Source: Aphrocallistes beatrix
Lineage: Eukaryota > Porifera > Hexactinellida > Sceptrulophora > Aphrocallistidae
Assembly (NCBI GenBank): GCA_963281255.1
Contig: OY725500.1
Span: 310,001 to 374,000, forward strand
Length of the DNA: 64,000 nucleotides
Direction of reading: 5' to 3'
Shown: positions 34,331 through 46,139 of the stretch, in pieces
How positions within the stretch are numbered: position 1 is the first letter of the stretch
How the letters are laid out: each line of letters starts with the position of its first letter
The notes under the pieces: model-generated
Told to the model about the DNA's origin: nothing
Databases searched by the model: none
Seen by the model: only the letters and a program-made list of their open reading frames with translations
Position numbers and translations under genes: made by a program

Positions 34331-35517
34331 TGATAGAGGCTATTTAAAATCATTGTTTGCATTGAAAAGGTTCACAATGAAAGATTTTGAGTGAAAATTG
34401 TTCTTCAGAGATAAAGGAATTGGGAATAATACGTTCCAATCTTTCCGTAAAGGTGTATCGAACAATTAGTTAAAAATGTCTTGAGGAAACCCTTAAAGTA
34501 TGAATCCACGTTATTCACTACAAGCATTCCATTGACAATTCCTCATTTCTCAGCTATGGTTCTCTCTATTGAGATCAAAGGCTTGATACTCGTGTCATAA
34601 TATCATCAGTCTTATTTGAGCTATCAAAGCGTATAGAAATGTCAATACATTACTATGAGAAAATCTATGCAAACTTTTCGAATATTTTAAGGGTTCCAAT
34701 TGAAATTTGATTATATAACATGTCTGCACTTCTGTGCAGTAATTATAAACATGTAAATTCACATTATATACTGTAACTATTAGGAAAATCATAGGATCTG
34801 ATGGCAGCCAATCATTGTTTACAGATTAAACTGAACATCAACAGGTCAGGTTCATAAATTATGTTAGTTCAATGTCGATGTCATCCTTGTAAGGTGATAA
34901 CATTCTTTATGACAATTACATCAAAAAGAAAATAGCTTTTCATCCCGTTAACTTTTAATTAAGTAACCAATCAAAATGTTTGTCATTCAAATCAAGAAGC
35001 ATACAAAGTATTGACAATGGATACAAGTATCAAACAATTGTAATGATGTACTCCAATATTGTATTGAATTGCATTAGTTAGAATTGTACCTATCACAATT
35101 AGAACCATTTATTATCAATTGTGAGTATATACAGTAAACTCCTTCAAGTGGTCACTACTCTACAGTCATCCCTTTTAAACTGTCATTATGACAGTATTTT
35201 GTAAAGTAATATGGTAACATACAGTTGCAAACGCAAACTTTAATCAGGAACCTACCTAATACTGTCATTGTAGGTCAGTTTGAGTAAACTGTCAACTAAT
35301 GAGAGTCGACAAACTCTTTGTTGAACATTGCGAACGATGCAAGGTTGGCCTGTGTCACGAAACCATGAATTTCAAAATTAGCTAATTTTGTAATTTGTTT
35401 ACTTTGTGTATCTAATGTGAACAAAAGTAAACAACTATATCGATCTGAAAATATAATATTCGAAATCTACTAGGAATTGTGTTCTGGCTTTGAAATAACT
35501 GATAGGTTGGGGGCGCT
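34331..35517. other. Intergenic DNA, no gene seen
   Basis: AT-rich. A possible decayed transposon end 'tacagtaaactccttcaagtgg' occurs at 35130. CCAATCA at 34806 and 34968. Confidence 0.4.
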
Positions 35518-35893
35518 GCATTAGTGCAAATTTCTAGAGTTGTCATTAGTGCGAATTTGGAGAGTTGTCATTAGTGCGAATTTGGAGAGTTGTCATTAGT
35601 TCTACTCAGTTTTGCGAGAGTTGGCATTAGTTCTACTCAGTTTTGCGAGAGTTGGCATTAGTTCTACTCAGTTTTATGAGAGTAGACATTCGTTAACGGA
35701 AAGATGGTTGCGGGGAAAAATAAGTGAAAGTAAGCATTTTAATTTTAAATTGATTTCTGGAAGCATAACAATGAGTAAATACTAAGAATTGATCATTTAA
35801 AACTATGCCAACAAAAACTGAGTAGAATTAATGCCAACTCTCTAAAACCTCAAATTCGCACTAATGCCAACTCTATAAATTCGCACTAATGCA
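35518..35893. mobile_element. Inverted-repeat element with tandem subterminal units
   Basis: The left side carries three units of 'cattagtgcgaatttggagagttg' and three of 'cattagttctactcagttttgcgagagttg'. The right side (35815-35890) has a single inverted set ('actgagtagaattaatgccaac', 'aaattcgcactaatgc'). The termini are TGCATTAGTGC and GCACTAATGCA. No ORF. The tandem units resemble transposase-binding arrays. Confidence 0.7.
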
Positions 35894-36212
35894 TACACTG
35901 GATAGGTTGGTGCTTTGCTTGGATTTGTTAGGGGAAGGCAGATTTAGGCTTTTTGCTCCCGAATATTGAGAAATTTGGGACAAATTGGGACTGTATAAAC
36001 AGGCATATATTCTAACTTGAGAGTCAACTTTAAAGCGGTTCTAAATTGTAACAACTTCAAAATTCAAGCATATTATGCAATGCAATTATGATTCGTTATC
36101 CCTGGTTAATATATTTGTATTATTACTACTCGTACATAGGCAAGTTCTTAGGACCTCGGCGAATCATGAAAGTATTATTATCCATGGTGGCATCAAACTA
36201 GAATTACTAAAT
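35894..36212. other. Intergenic DNA, nothing recognised
   Basis: No coding or repeat feature supported. Confidence 0.4.
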
Positions 36213-36388
36213 ACAGTCGACTCCGCTCAATAGGGTTACTGTTTAATCAGGTCAACCGCTTAATCGGGCCACTTTTGGCAGGACCGGAATAGCTCTCACA
36301 AAATATTTTCGGTTAATAGGGTTCTCCGCTTAATAATCAGGGCAAAATGTCCTCTGACCGATGTGACCCTATTAAGCGGAGTCGACTA
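36213..36388 (-). mobile_element. Family A MITE, slightly shortened
   Basis: Ends CAGTCGACTCCGCTCAAT and GTCGACTA. The 'catagaagctaatac' block is missing and 'taataatcaggg' carries a small insertion. Confidence 0.85.
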
Positions 36389-37944
36389 TATGTTTACCAG
36401 TGCAATTCCTATTGGTGGGGCCGTAGGGGTGCGACTGGTAAGGCCACTGCTTTACAACTTTTTTTAGAAACTGTGTTGTATTAAATCTGAATAAATGTGA
36501 AAGATGTTAAAATATATCACATTTGTATCTCTAAAAATTTTACAAAAGTTGCACCTAGGTACAAATCTCCATCATATAAGGAATAAATGGTTGAAATTTG
36601 GTGCTATTCGGTATAATATATTTCCCAGGAAAGAGCATACGGATGGACGAACGGAAGTTGTATACAATTATTGGCATAAGGCATCTCCTATATGCATTAG
36701 GAACTGCACTAAAATGTATTATTTAAACCTTATTTTCAGTTTTTAAAGTCAAGAATGGAATAAGAAATGAGAAGTACAATGGATGCCGGTTACAAGAATA
36801 CCGTTGGGAACTGCATATAATGTTCTTATACCGGCATAATTATATATGGTATATGCCAACAGTTTTCTAGTAAAATGTCCTTATACCCGGTACCTACTAT
36901 ATTAAGAAATCATAAAAAATAAAAGGTATTAATCACTCTTAATTCTTTGTCGTCGATATCTGATATCTTCATTCAATAGTTTAACAGGAATAAATCCAGG
37001 AAATTGTAAGCTTTTCCTGGTAAATGGATATTCATAATAAAGAACTGGCTTCAAAATATCCAGTTTACATAGAAGTACAATAAGTTCAATGACAAATACA
37101 CAGTACGTACCACTCGACACTTTTACATAGGTTGTGACTAGTATTAAGATGATCTAATATTCAGCATATATAGTTACGTCATTCGGATTGCGATACATGA
37201 TTCTATTTCTAATAACATCATAGTATGTGGGTTAGTTAGAAAGTATAATCACAAGTTTGATCGATAAGAAGAATTTATTTGACCTTAGGTAAGCAACATC
37301 TCTAACCTCTCCATAAAGGTAATGGACATAACTTTAAGAAATTAACTTCCTCAACAGATTGTTCATTGTTTTGAATTATATTGCATTGAATTGATTGTGT
37401 GTTGAGGTTTTGTTTATGTAAATACGTAGCTGATTCGGGTAAACAACTCAATGATTGAATATAAATAATTAGAAGATGAATCGATTAGATTAGGAGAGGG
37501 TTCAGATTTTAAACTATTCTGGAAACTGCATTTGATTAAAAGTTCATGAAAGCATTGGGTGAATTATGACCTAAATATTCTAAATTCTAAGTAACATTAT
37601 GTTTGAAGTTTAAATTAAAATAAAGTAATCATTTTCCTTTTTGAATAAAATACAAAATATCCGCTAAGGACAAATAAAACTTTTTTCTGCTAAATTGAAA
37701 GCATGTGTAGATATCTAACTTCGAATTCACAACAATTTCTTTAATAGAGTCACCATTACATGCGAACATGGATGTACCAAAGTATAAATATTTGTTTTCC
37801 AATGAGAGGAGAATATAATCGTGAATCAAATATGAGATACATAGTAAGTAAACATGTCATACTATCTCGCCATTTTACAAATAATCACATAATTTATTGC
37901 CTTCAATACTCAAATAGGAGCTAGCATTCGAATAATCCCCACAA
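36389..37944. other. Intergenic DNA with a family R repeat copy
   Basis: 36565-36712 is a diverged family R repeat ('aggaataaatggttgaaattt' to 'aggaactgcact'). The remainder has only short frames. Confidence 0.45.
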
Positions 37945-38365
37945 GTTCTAGTGCAGTTCCTAGTATGGAGATGCCTTATGTCATGATCGGCGTGCGACTT
38001 CCGTCTGCTCGCTCCTGGAAATTCTATTGGACCAAATTGCACCAAATTTCGACCATATATTCCTCATATGGTGGAGATTTGAATCTGTGTCCAGATTCTG
38101 AAAAAGATTTACACCTTTTCATAAAAGGTGTCAAAATGTATGGTCAATCAGAATCGAGGATTTAACATTACAGTTGGCTTTCATTTATTGACTAATAGGA
38201 TTATACCTAACTCAATGCATATAAATGAATCACAACGACTCTCTAAACTTGAAATCTGATTGGTTGACATGGAGAAAATAGTTTAAAACACAATTAAGGC
38301 TGTATACAAAGACCCTACGAGTCAAGAAATTCAATGGAGTTGCACTATCGGTCTGTCAACTGATT
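37945..38365. repeat. Composite dispersed repeat, inverted match to 48.1-48.45 kb
   Basis: From 'agtgcagttcctagtatgg' through 'gaatctgtgtccagattctg', 'aacattacagttggctttc' and 'aaacttgaaatctgattggttg' the sequence is matched in reverse order and orientation at about 48120-48455. It combines the family R repeat with a second block also seen at 24640. Confidence 0.75.
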
Positions 38366-39732
38366 TTTTTTTTGCTGTCCCTTAGAAGAAAGTTTTACAC
38401 TAAATTCATCTCTCCTAACATTTACCCAATCAAACATGTGAATATCAACAAAACTTGTGCCACTGCCACTAGCCATGCCACGATAAAGTGGCACAAGAAT
38501 GGATAAACTGGAAATGTGCCTCAGCGAATATATGCTTGATTACCAAGTGAGATGACTAGAGACTTTTGAAGGCCCAAAAAGGTATTTGAATTGGTTATGG
38601 TTAAATTACGCTCAAGAGAACAAAATAGAAAAAAATGATGGAAAAAAAACACCCAATGGACAAAAAAGATTTTTTAATTCTCTACCAAAAACCCTTAAAA
38701 GTCCAAATGGAGGATTTTACAGGTTATTTTACCAAAATTTTGTGCTCTTTGGCATTGGCATAATTTAACCTTAAAATATAGCAGAATATTTCCAATAATT
38801 TTGAGGAACCTACAAAAACGCAAACCTTACCTATACTCTCTAAATATGTTAACAATTCTAATATCATCATAGCTTACATTCCAAAGTATAATCCTCCTCT
38901 AATTAACCTATCTTAATCTTGAAGTTGTTTCTGACCGATATACCAGCCTCTTCTGCTTTATAACAATTAAAATTATCGTCATTATATTCAATATCTATAT
39001 TTAAATAAATATCTGACAGAAATGAACACACAAGTTAGATATTTTTGCATATTATGCTCCATCCCCACTGCACCAAAAATTTCAGTATCCATCCCAGTAC
39101 AACTCTTTTGCCCAATGGAATTCGATAATATATTCTACTAATATTACACAATGCATTTCTTAATATTGTGCAATGTTAGGTAGATTTTAAGCGAGTTTTG
39201 CATTTTAAAAATAACCATAAAAAACTTTCCAGTGAAATTTGATCATTTTTCTAGAAATTTGATTGGCAAAGCTAATAATAATTTCATTATTTCTGGACTC
39301 GTTACGTGGTAAAACCACCAAAACTAAAAACACGAAGGCCATTGGTTACTAAAAAGAAATATTATTTCCGTTTCAGTTTTTTGTTTATCAGCGCACAATC
39401 AATACAAACAATACTTCAAATAGCCGCAATATTTAATAATTGTTTTGTATTTTTCCCGTTTAGAAAGATATTTATTATTCTTATATTTTTAATCATTCTT
39501 TTGTCCTAAATCATTGATATTATATAACATCACTAGTTCCTGATTTCCTGGCATATACAGGATTTCTCTAGCTGACAAATCAGCTTGATGTAGATTTTTG
39601 AACATCAAGTTGTGGATTTGTAAAAAATTCCATATTTTTATCAATGACTATTGAGATCTGTTAAAACCGGTTACCCATCCCATGTCCTGAACAAATGGAT
39701 ACGTAAATAACGCCTATTAATTATAAGGGGAT
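38366..39732. other. Intergenic DNA, no gene seen
   Basis: Frames at 38586 and 39306 are Lys/Asn/Phe-rich and look random. Confidence 0.4.
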
Positions 39733-39904
39733 ACAGTCGACTCCGCTTAATAGGGTTACATCGGTCAGAGGACATTTTGCCCCGATTAAGCGGAGAACCC
39801 TATTAACCGAAAATATTTTGTATTAGCTTCTATGTGTGAGAGCTATTCCGGTCCTGCCAAAAGTGGCCCGATTAAACAGTGACTCTATTAAGTGGAGTCG
39901 ACTG
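39733..39904 (+). mobile_element. Family A MITE, slightly shortened
   Basis: Both ends present and TA-flanked; 'gcggttgacccg' block missing. Confidence 0.85.
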
Positions 39905-40212
39905 TACATATATTGATCGGCGGATTTTACTGATTAGTTAATCTAAAAAGTCCAGGAATCGCACGAAAATTAAAATCTTGGTTCCTTAATAAAACACCCA
40001 GAGTCCTCAACGATTACCACCGATTACCACCGATTATCGCTGTACAAGTTCTCCCTAATTATAATTGTTAAGAAATACTCCTGAAATATTTTTATTTTTA
40101 TTAAAAAAGACCCATAACGATAAAACACTATATATAGGCAATACGTATGTACATCAGAATACAGTTATAACCAATATAAGTGACTTATTTTCTGATAAAA
40201 ACGGCGCACATC

Positions 40213-40983
40213 TCACGTTGAGAAGAAACTCAGCCTATCTGGGAACAAAAACTTGACTTTCTCCAAGGCGGGCGATTTCGTTTTGGAATGTATACGTGTC
40301 GGGAAGGAATCCATGGTGCGGTGGCGAACTGGTTTTTGTAGGCTTCGCTCGTAATCCAGGAGTTGTCCGAGAAAACCGAGGTTTGGTGCGACCACTGGGC
40401 GACACTTTTGTACCCAATCAATTGCCTCTTTGTACGCCATTCTTTCCATGCGCATCAGGTAGGCGACACAAATCGTGGTGGAACGCGACACTCCAGCATA
40501 ACAATGGACTAAAACCCGACGCTTGGATCGCCGGATCTTTTCAATGAAAGAAAAACACGATTCGAAAATGGTGAAAATGTCAGTGCTAGTTTCATCTGTC
40601 ACTGGACAATTATGGTACTCGAATTCGGTTGGAAAAAAGTTAACTACTTCACGGGTGACATTCAAAATGGCGTCGATTTTAAAATCACGAAGAGTTTTCA
40701 GTTTACTTGCGTGTTCCTGTGAGCCGAGAAACAGAAACGGGCGGATTTCAGATGGTCCTCTCTTGTCGTACTCGATGCTTGAATCTGTTTCGCATATTTT
40801 GAGGCACTCGCGTTTTGGGAATGTTCCTTCAATCGAGTCTTTCATTGTCATCGACTTCAGTCCGAGATTTTGCGGTCGTTTACGGAGAGAAGATTGTGTT
40901 GAAGTCGTGAGTTGAGACAAATCCAGCGATTTTCTCTTCGGGAAGTTGGGGTATCGGTTTATTATTGCAGTTGCATCAGCCAT
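40213..40983 (-). CDS. Atypical dual-specificity phosphatase (256 aa)
   Basis: The largest of the four DUSPs here, single-exon. The signature VHCYAGVSRS places the nucleophile at Cys161 and Arg at 167; Asp130 ('PVTDE') is the likely acid, again 31 residues upstream. The catalytic domain covers about 75-214, followed by a basic 40-residue tail. The N-terminus has 'KRKSLDLSQL' (16-25), which fits the D-motif plan of basic residues then hydrophobic-x-hydrophobic used for MAP-kinase docking; the fit is by pattern only. The start is a genuine ATG at 40983, the first after the TATA box. It is more distant from the other three than they are from each other and lies 15 kb away. About 1.4 kb separates it head-to-head from ZNHIT1. 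Confidence 0.93.
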   Translation of the reverse strand: MADATAIINRYPNFPKRKSLDLSQLTTSTQSSLRKRPQNLGLKSMTMKDSIEGTFPKRECLKICETDSSIEYDKRGPSEIRPFLFLGSQEHASKLKTLRDFKIDAILNVTREVVNFFPTEFEYHNCPVTDETSTDIFTIFESCFSFIEKIRRSKRRVLVHCYAGVSRSTTICVAYLMRMERMAYKEAIDWVQKCRPVVAPNLGFLGQLLDYERSLQKPVRHRTMDSFPTRIHSKTKSPALEKVKFLFPDRLSFFST

Positions 40984-41031
40984 TATCGTTGTTTCAGATT
41001 CGAATTAGATAGTGAGATTACTCCATCTATT

Positions 41032-41040
41032 CCTTATATA
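41032..41040 (-). promoter_or_regulatory. TATA box of the 40.9-kb DUSP gene
   Basis: TATATAAGG on the minus strand, 49 nt upstream of the ATG, the same spacing as in the other DUSP genes. Confidence 0.7.
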
Positions 41041-42437
41041 CTCGAACAATTCGATGTAGTCACAATTGAAAGCATTGAAAAAGGCTTCAGTAGAATATTA
41101 CTCACCAAAAATGTGATCGGGTTTGAGTAGTGAGAACTCTTATATTTGCAATGATAACGATCGCATTGATTAATTGCAAAATCCACCGAGGTTTAAATAA
41201 TTCCGATTAGGTAATGAATAGCAGCAGAGTCCACATAATTGTCATAGTTTCAATGGTTTTGGGAGGGAATCTTGTTAATACTAGTTGATTCCGAAGGTCA
41301 AATACGATTTAACCTTTGGGGTAATTGATTGGTTGGAACATTCCTTTTGAATGTATGTGTTACTAGGTAACACCTATTGGACAATTTAGGGTTTAGGTTA
41401 TTTATTCCTGAAAATACCATACATGCCAATTGCTCCAGTTTTTTTTACTTTTCTATTGAGCTAATTTTCTCGAGTGTCCCGCTTTTACTTGAAATTTTTC
41501 TCATTATTCCCGCTTTTTTTGATTCTATGTATAATACTTTTCTATTACATCCCGCCATGTCCCGCGAAATTCAACGCTGCGTCCCGCTTTTATCATGACT
41601 CAGGTTGGCATGTATGAAATTTTATCTTGAGATCTTTTTATTTTTTAGATAATTGTTTGTTTATTTGTATACAGATAATTATGGGGAAATCATCACCAAT
41701 TTCCTTCTTAATTCGAAATTTAAATTTCTTGCTAAATTTTTAAAATGATGTCAGGAAAAATATATTAAAGATTTGTAATTGAAATTCAGAAGCTTACACA
41801 ATACAATAATCAATGTTTTTGTCCAGTAAACAATTATATTGTATTCCACGAGAAGGTAATTTAAGAAAATTTCCATTTCAAATCATGTAAATTTCTAAAG
41901 TAAATTTGCAGAGGTATCATTACATCAACCTTGTATACTGAGAACGAATCATATGAAAGTACAGTCATTTGATATACCAAGGGTTTTCTACCATCACATG
42001 TTGTAATGTATTTTCTGATGATGAAAATAAAATGCTATTCATGAATAAAATGTTTTACATTTCAAAGTGCAGAAAACATGAATGTGTTAGAGTGAAACCA
42101 CCCGTAACGATCAGATCAAAGTTTACAACCACCAGGAAATAGTGTCAAAATAACGTTTTCACAGACGGAATTTATCTGATTTCCTCCATTGAGAAGTTAA
42201 TGAGATAAAAAGTGGTCGGTATTCTGAGAATCCATTCTATTTCAAATCAAAATTTAGAACTTAGATTTCGCAGCAAACATTTTTGGAATGTTAACAGTAG
42301 AAATTCTTGCTAAATTTTATATCAAAAATCTCCAGTTTTATATTAAAAATCTCCAAGTTTGAAAGGTATTTTTGATAATATAATTAACCAATTGAAATTC
42401 AATTAACACAGCTGTCAACTAATCTTATTTAGAATAA
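41041..42437. other. Region between DUSP and ZNHIT1
   Basis: Contains one CCCGC-family element (41416-41613, listed separately) and otherwise unremarkable AT-rich DNA. Confidence 0.5.
41416..41613. mobile_element. CCCGC-family MITE
   Basis: The ends ATGCCAATTG and GGTTGGCAT, within a longer inverted CATACATGCCAA / TTGGCATGTATG, enclose repeated 'gtcccgctttt' words. Related copies: about 8565-8700, 50614-50812, 50920-51010 (partial), 52520-52722, 56983-57155 and 58968-59163. No ORF of note. Confidence 0.7.
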
Positions 42438-42890
42438 ATGCAAGAAGTCTTCGAGACTAAATCTTTGAAAGTAAAGACCAGACAAGAAATTCGGATTCTG
42501 GACCCAAACACCCGACAGAAACGGAAAGAAAGGCAGTTAGAATCACTCGAAAAGGACGCATGCGAAGATGAAAACATCCAAATGACCGCAGGCAAGCAAA
42601 CCACGGTCAAAGAAATCGTAAAAAAGCGAAAAAAAGTCAAAACAGGCGAACATTTCAAACAACGATTTAGAAAGAATTTCGCGAGCTTAATCGAAGAAGC
42701 AGAATTCACCTGTGAGCAACCTAACTACATAACAGCTAGAGCTCCTCCGTCCGATCTACCAATGAGGAAGTTCTGTGCTGTGTGTGGGTTTCCTAGCGTT
42801 TACAATTGTGTCGTGTGTGGAGAACTCTTCTGCTGTTTAGAATGCCAGACAGTACACAAGGACACCAGATGCATGAAATGGGTAGCGTAG
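42438..42890 (+). CDS. ZNHIT1: ZNHIT1, HIT zinc-finger subunit of the SRCAP/SWR1 complex (150 aa)
   Basis: Full-length match to animal ZNHIT1, which helps the SRCAP chromatin remodeller deposit histone H2A.Z in the nucleus. The N-terminal arginine-rich helix 'RQEIRILDPNTRQKRKERQLE' is followed by a basic linker with 'EHFKQRFRKNFASLIEE' (71-87). The C-terminal HIT finger has zinc ligands in order C113-x2-C116, C124-x2-C127, C132-x3-C136 and H140-x4-C145, all present. The protein ends 'MKWVA', like the vertebrate 'LKWTV'. The single exon and the ATG at 42438 give the expected family length of about 150. No TATA box is evident upstream. Confidence 0.96.
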   Translation: MQEVFETKSLKVKTRQEIRILDPNTRQKRKERQLESLEKDACEDENIQMTAGKQTTVKEIVKKRKKVKTGEHFKQRFRKNFASLIEEAEFTCEQPNYITARAPPSDLPMRKFCAVCGFPSVYNCVVCGELFCCLECQTVHKDTRCMKWVA

Positions 42891-44488
42891 TGGAGTGACT
42901 TTCCCATTCGTTTAGATAAATTAAATGATATGACTAAGTACTAATGTTCAGTTATTTCTAGAATATGATAAATTTAGATCTTCCACAGAGATGAGTTCAT
43001 TGTAGTGATATTTAATTGATAATGTTATAGCTTAACCCTAATTGGACTTGGAATGTTGAAGTGAAAGTGAAAGTTAATTGAAAGTGAACTGAAAGTGAAA
43101 ATGAAAGTGGGAATTTTCTATTTATACCTTTGACCCCAAGTCCAAGTAGGGTTAAAGTCACCCAATCTATTTGCAAAGCATTCGATTTATCAGCTAACTT
43201 TGTAAAGATGTTTTTTCATCGGTTGGTAGCTGAATTTATCAGCTGTGGTATATTTATTTCGAGAATGCCAAAGGACAAATGTTGCAGGGTCCTTATTATC
43301 ATTGATCTAATGCAAGTTGGATGTAGTGGTATTTCCGTGTGAATACATTAATTGTTTGAAACAGAAGAGTTAAAGATTGAGATTCCTGAAAGTTGGTTGG
43401 TTGGAATCAGTTTTTGAATACTAAACAGAAAATATTAAATCTGAAAATACTACTAGTGCATTGAAACTAAAATGCTCTCAGTTCTGTTGACAGAATTTGT
43501 TTAGTAAACAAATTTGTTTGTTTCCTAAATTTCTGCAGGCTTGTCTTAGCTCATCGACTTTGCAAGAAAAATGCACAACTAACAAATACACATCAACTCT
43601 AGTGTCAGTTTCAGTTAAATCATTTCTCAATGCAAAAAGAGTATTGTCAGAAAGTATATTATCATTTGACTCTCACAATTGAAACTAGCACTTAACACAT
43701 CAAAATATTTGATTATTCAAAACATAAATAAAGTTAGTATGGTCTGGAATAATTGTCGAGATCATCTACCAAATATATTGCTAACGCGAACCGCAATAGA
43801 GAACAAATCGAGTCATATGCATTAAGATCTAGCACATGATTACTCATAGTTATATTCGCGGTTGATTCGTTTCAAAGTTGAAGTTTTTGGTTTTTATCAA
43901 TGAGTCATGGAAATATATCCTGACTTAGGAATTCGAACAGTTCTTCACGTGTTTACAGCACGAGGAGAAGAATACTAGACAATTTGTAACCTGTCTAAAA
44001 ATGAAATTACCTTTGATCAAATCATAAAAATGAGCATAACTCATTTCTGGAAACTTAGAAGTTCTACTAACAACCTTGTCGCTTTTTAAGAGTTAGCACA
44101 CTGTTGATAATAAAGGGAAACACATGTCGAAATCTCTGATAAGAAGCGGATTTTAATAATATAGTTCTACATTACATAATGCCTTTGTTATCTCCATGAC
44201 GAGAATTCATCGAAGGTTTTTAGGATTCTAATTGTCGAGACTTTCCATAAATAATCATCTCAAGGATTCCCAATGCCAGACCTTATGGATTTTGATAATA
44301 ATCTGAGATAATGATGATGAGTGACGTAATGTTGTTTGAAGGAGATAATAACTCTACACAGAATTGATTCTGTTAAGGAGAACTCTATTCTCTCAGAAAA
44401 GATGCAATTTCCATTAGAAAACAAACTTGGATTACACGTATCTGCTATCAATTTACTGGATATTAAATATATTATTGTTTACAGAATA
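42891..44488. other. Intergenic DNA with a piggyBac-like MITE
   Basis: Apart from the element at 43036-43151 nothing is recognised. Short frames at 43130 and 43497 have no family features. Confidence 0.45.
43036..43151. mobile_element. piggyBac-like MITE carrying GAAAGTGA repeats
   Basis: TTAA (43032-43035 and 43152-43155) flanks inverted ends CCCTA(A/C)TTGGACTTGG. The TTAA duplication and CCCTA start fit piggyBac. Inside (43058-43110) the word GAAAGTG(A) is repeated five times, giving strings such as 'gaagtgaaagtgaaagt', the pattern of an interferon-regulatory-factor site. TATAAATA follows on the minus strand (43119-43126). Confidence 0.8.
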
Positions 44489-44654
44489 CAGTCCACTTAA
44501 TAGGGTCACATCGGTCAGAGGACATTTTGTCCCGATTAAGCGGAGAACCCTATTAACCGAAAATATATTGTATTAGCTTCTATGTGTGAGAACTATTCCG
44601 GACCTGCCAAAAGTGGCCCGATTAAACAGTGGTCCTATTAAGCGGAGTCGACTG
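44489..44654 (+). mobile_element. Family A MITE, shortened left end
   Basis: The left end reads CAGTCCACTTAAT, missing 'gactccg'. The right end is intact and TA-flanked. Confidence 0.85.
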
Positions 44655-45205
44655 TATTTCATATTGCTTTTCTATACAAAACATCATTCTCTCTGACCTT
44701 GTTGTCGAAATATTATCAAATAATCATTGAGTCTATGAGATCGAATTCATTAGTGGTTATATTATACAATTATATCTCCTCATGACTCATGTAATGCCAC
44801 GTTAACTCATAACATTAGGAATAACACATTACCTAATGAGAGCCTTAATTCTATCCAAAATTGTCTAATTATTCTAAGTTATTTCTCTGTAATAACTCGG
44901 TTGCAAATATTTCATTTGTTTATGACGATATGTGAAATGTAAATAGGATACCATAGCCAGATGTCTAAGAGATAAATAAACGTTATCGTTAGTTTGTGAC
45001 ATACTCTTCCATTCCATTTTAGATAGTAACATTGCTAGTTATTTCTAAAAATAACCTCAATTACGTATTTAGTATTTTAAAACATTATTTCGTTTTATTC
45101 ATGACCAATCATTTTGGTGAATTATGCTGGAATATGTTCAGTTCTAGTTTCATATTGACCAATAGACAGCTGTCTGCTTTGAGAATTGTTTATGAAATTA
45201 TATTA
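44655..45205. other. Intergenic DNA, no gene seen
   Basis: No coding feature; CCAATCA at 45102. Confidence 0.4.
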
Positions 45206-45380
45206 CAGTCAACTCTGCTTAATAATCGGGTCAACCGCTTAATCGGGCCACTTTTGGAAGGACCGGAATAACTCTCACACATAGAAACTAATACAAAATA
45301 TTTTCGGTTAATAGGGTTCTCCGCTTAATCGGGTCAAAATGTCCTCTGACCGATGTGACCCTATTAAGCGGAGTCGACTG
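45206..45380 (-). mobile_element. Family A MITE, slightly shortened
   Basis: Both ends present (CAGTCAACTCTGCTTAAT and GTCGACTG, TA). Confidence 0.85.
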
Positions 45381-45547
45381 TATTTGTTTATAATTAAATT
45401 ACTTCAAGGTCAACAAGTTCATATATAGCTTGACGTGGAAACTTATTTGCTAGATAAATTATTGACAAATATATAAATACAAAAATAAAGTGATTTATTT
45501 TGGTCAAGTTCGTAAACAAGTAATATCATACAAACAGAATAATCAAA

Positions 45548-45765
45548 GCAACTCCCACTTATTGGGTAATAGTATTTGTTACACAACTCTCACTGCATCA
45601 CAACAAACTCTTCTACTCCCATGCATGAGCTAATATTACCACTGCCATAATGAGTATACTGTACTCGTCATATTACATTGTAAACTGAGGTGCTGTTTTC
45701 TTACTAAAGAATATTAGTCATAATGATTATTATTATTTATTCATTTCTACAAAGTTTCCCTTCGC
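45548..45765 (+). repeat. Direct repeat R1, copy a
   Basis: From 'caactcccactt' to 'aagtttcccttc', this matches 48469-48693 in the same orientation, about 2.9 kb away, with few differences apart from short indels. The pair brackets the 7TM gene. Confidence 0.85.
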
Positions 45766-46139
45766 ATCATCAACAAAAAGGATATTTGAATGACCAAATA
45801 TGGCAATAAACAATAAAATATTATTTGCAATTTATATATTGATGATAACACTTTTCAAACACCTACATTTGTTTACATAATTATGTAATGTAAACAGAGA
45901 AGATGCAGGGTCACACAATTCGAGACAAATGTTCGATCCCACTAAGAACCCTTCAATTTTACATCGCAATGCATATAAATACGTATATGACATCTGCGTT
46001 TCATTCATGTACAGCGCGCTAATGGCGCGTAAATTCAAGTCAGTATAAATCTAAGCGTGGGAATTTTAAACTGAACTCATTTAGTATGTATCATGATATT
46101 AAGTGAATTAAAAGTAAAAGTTTATAGATTTTATTTCTA

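Noticed and set aside
40230..40915. Long frames on + and other frames opposite the DUSP gene
   Set aside because: Shadow frames of the phosphatase coding sequence; the same applies to the + strand frames opposite the calpain, USP, NHL and TIGAR-like genes.
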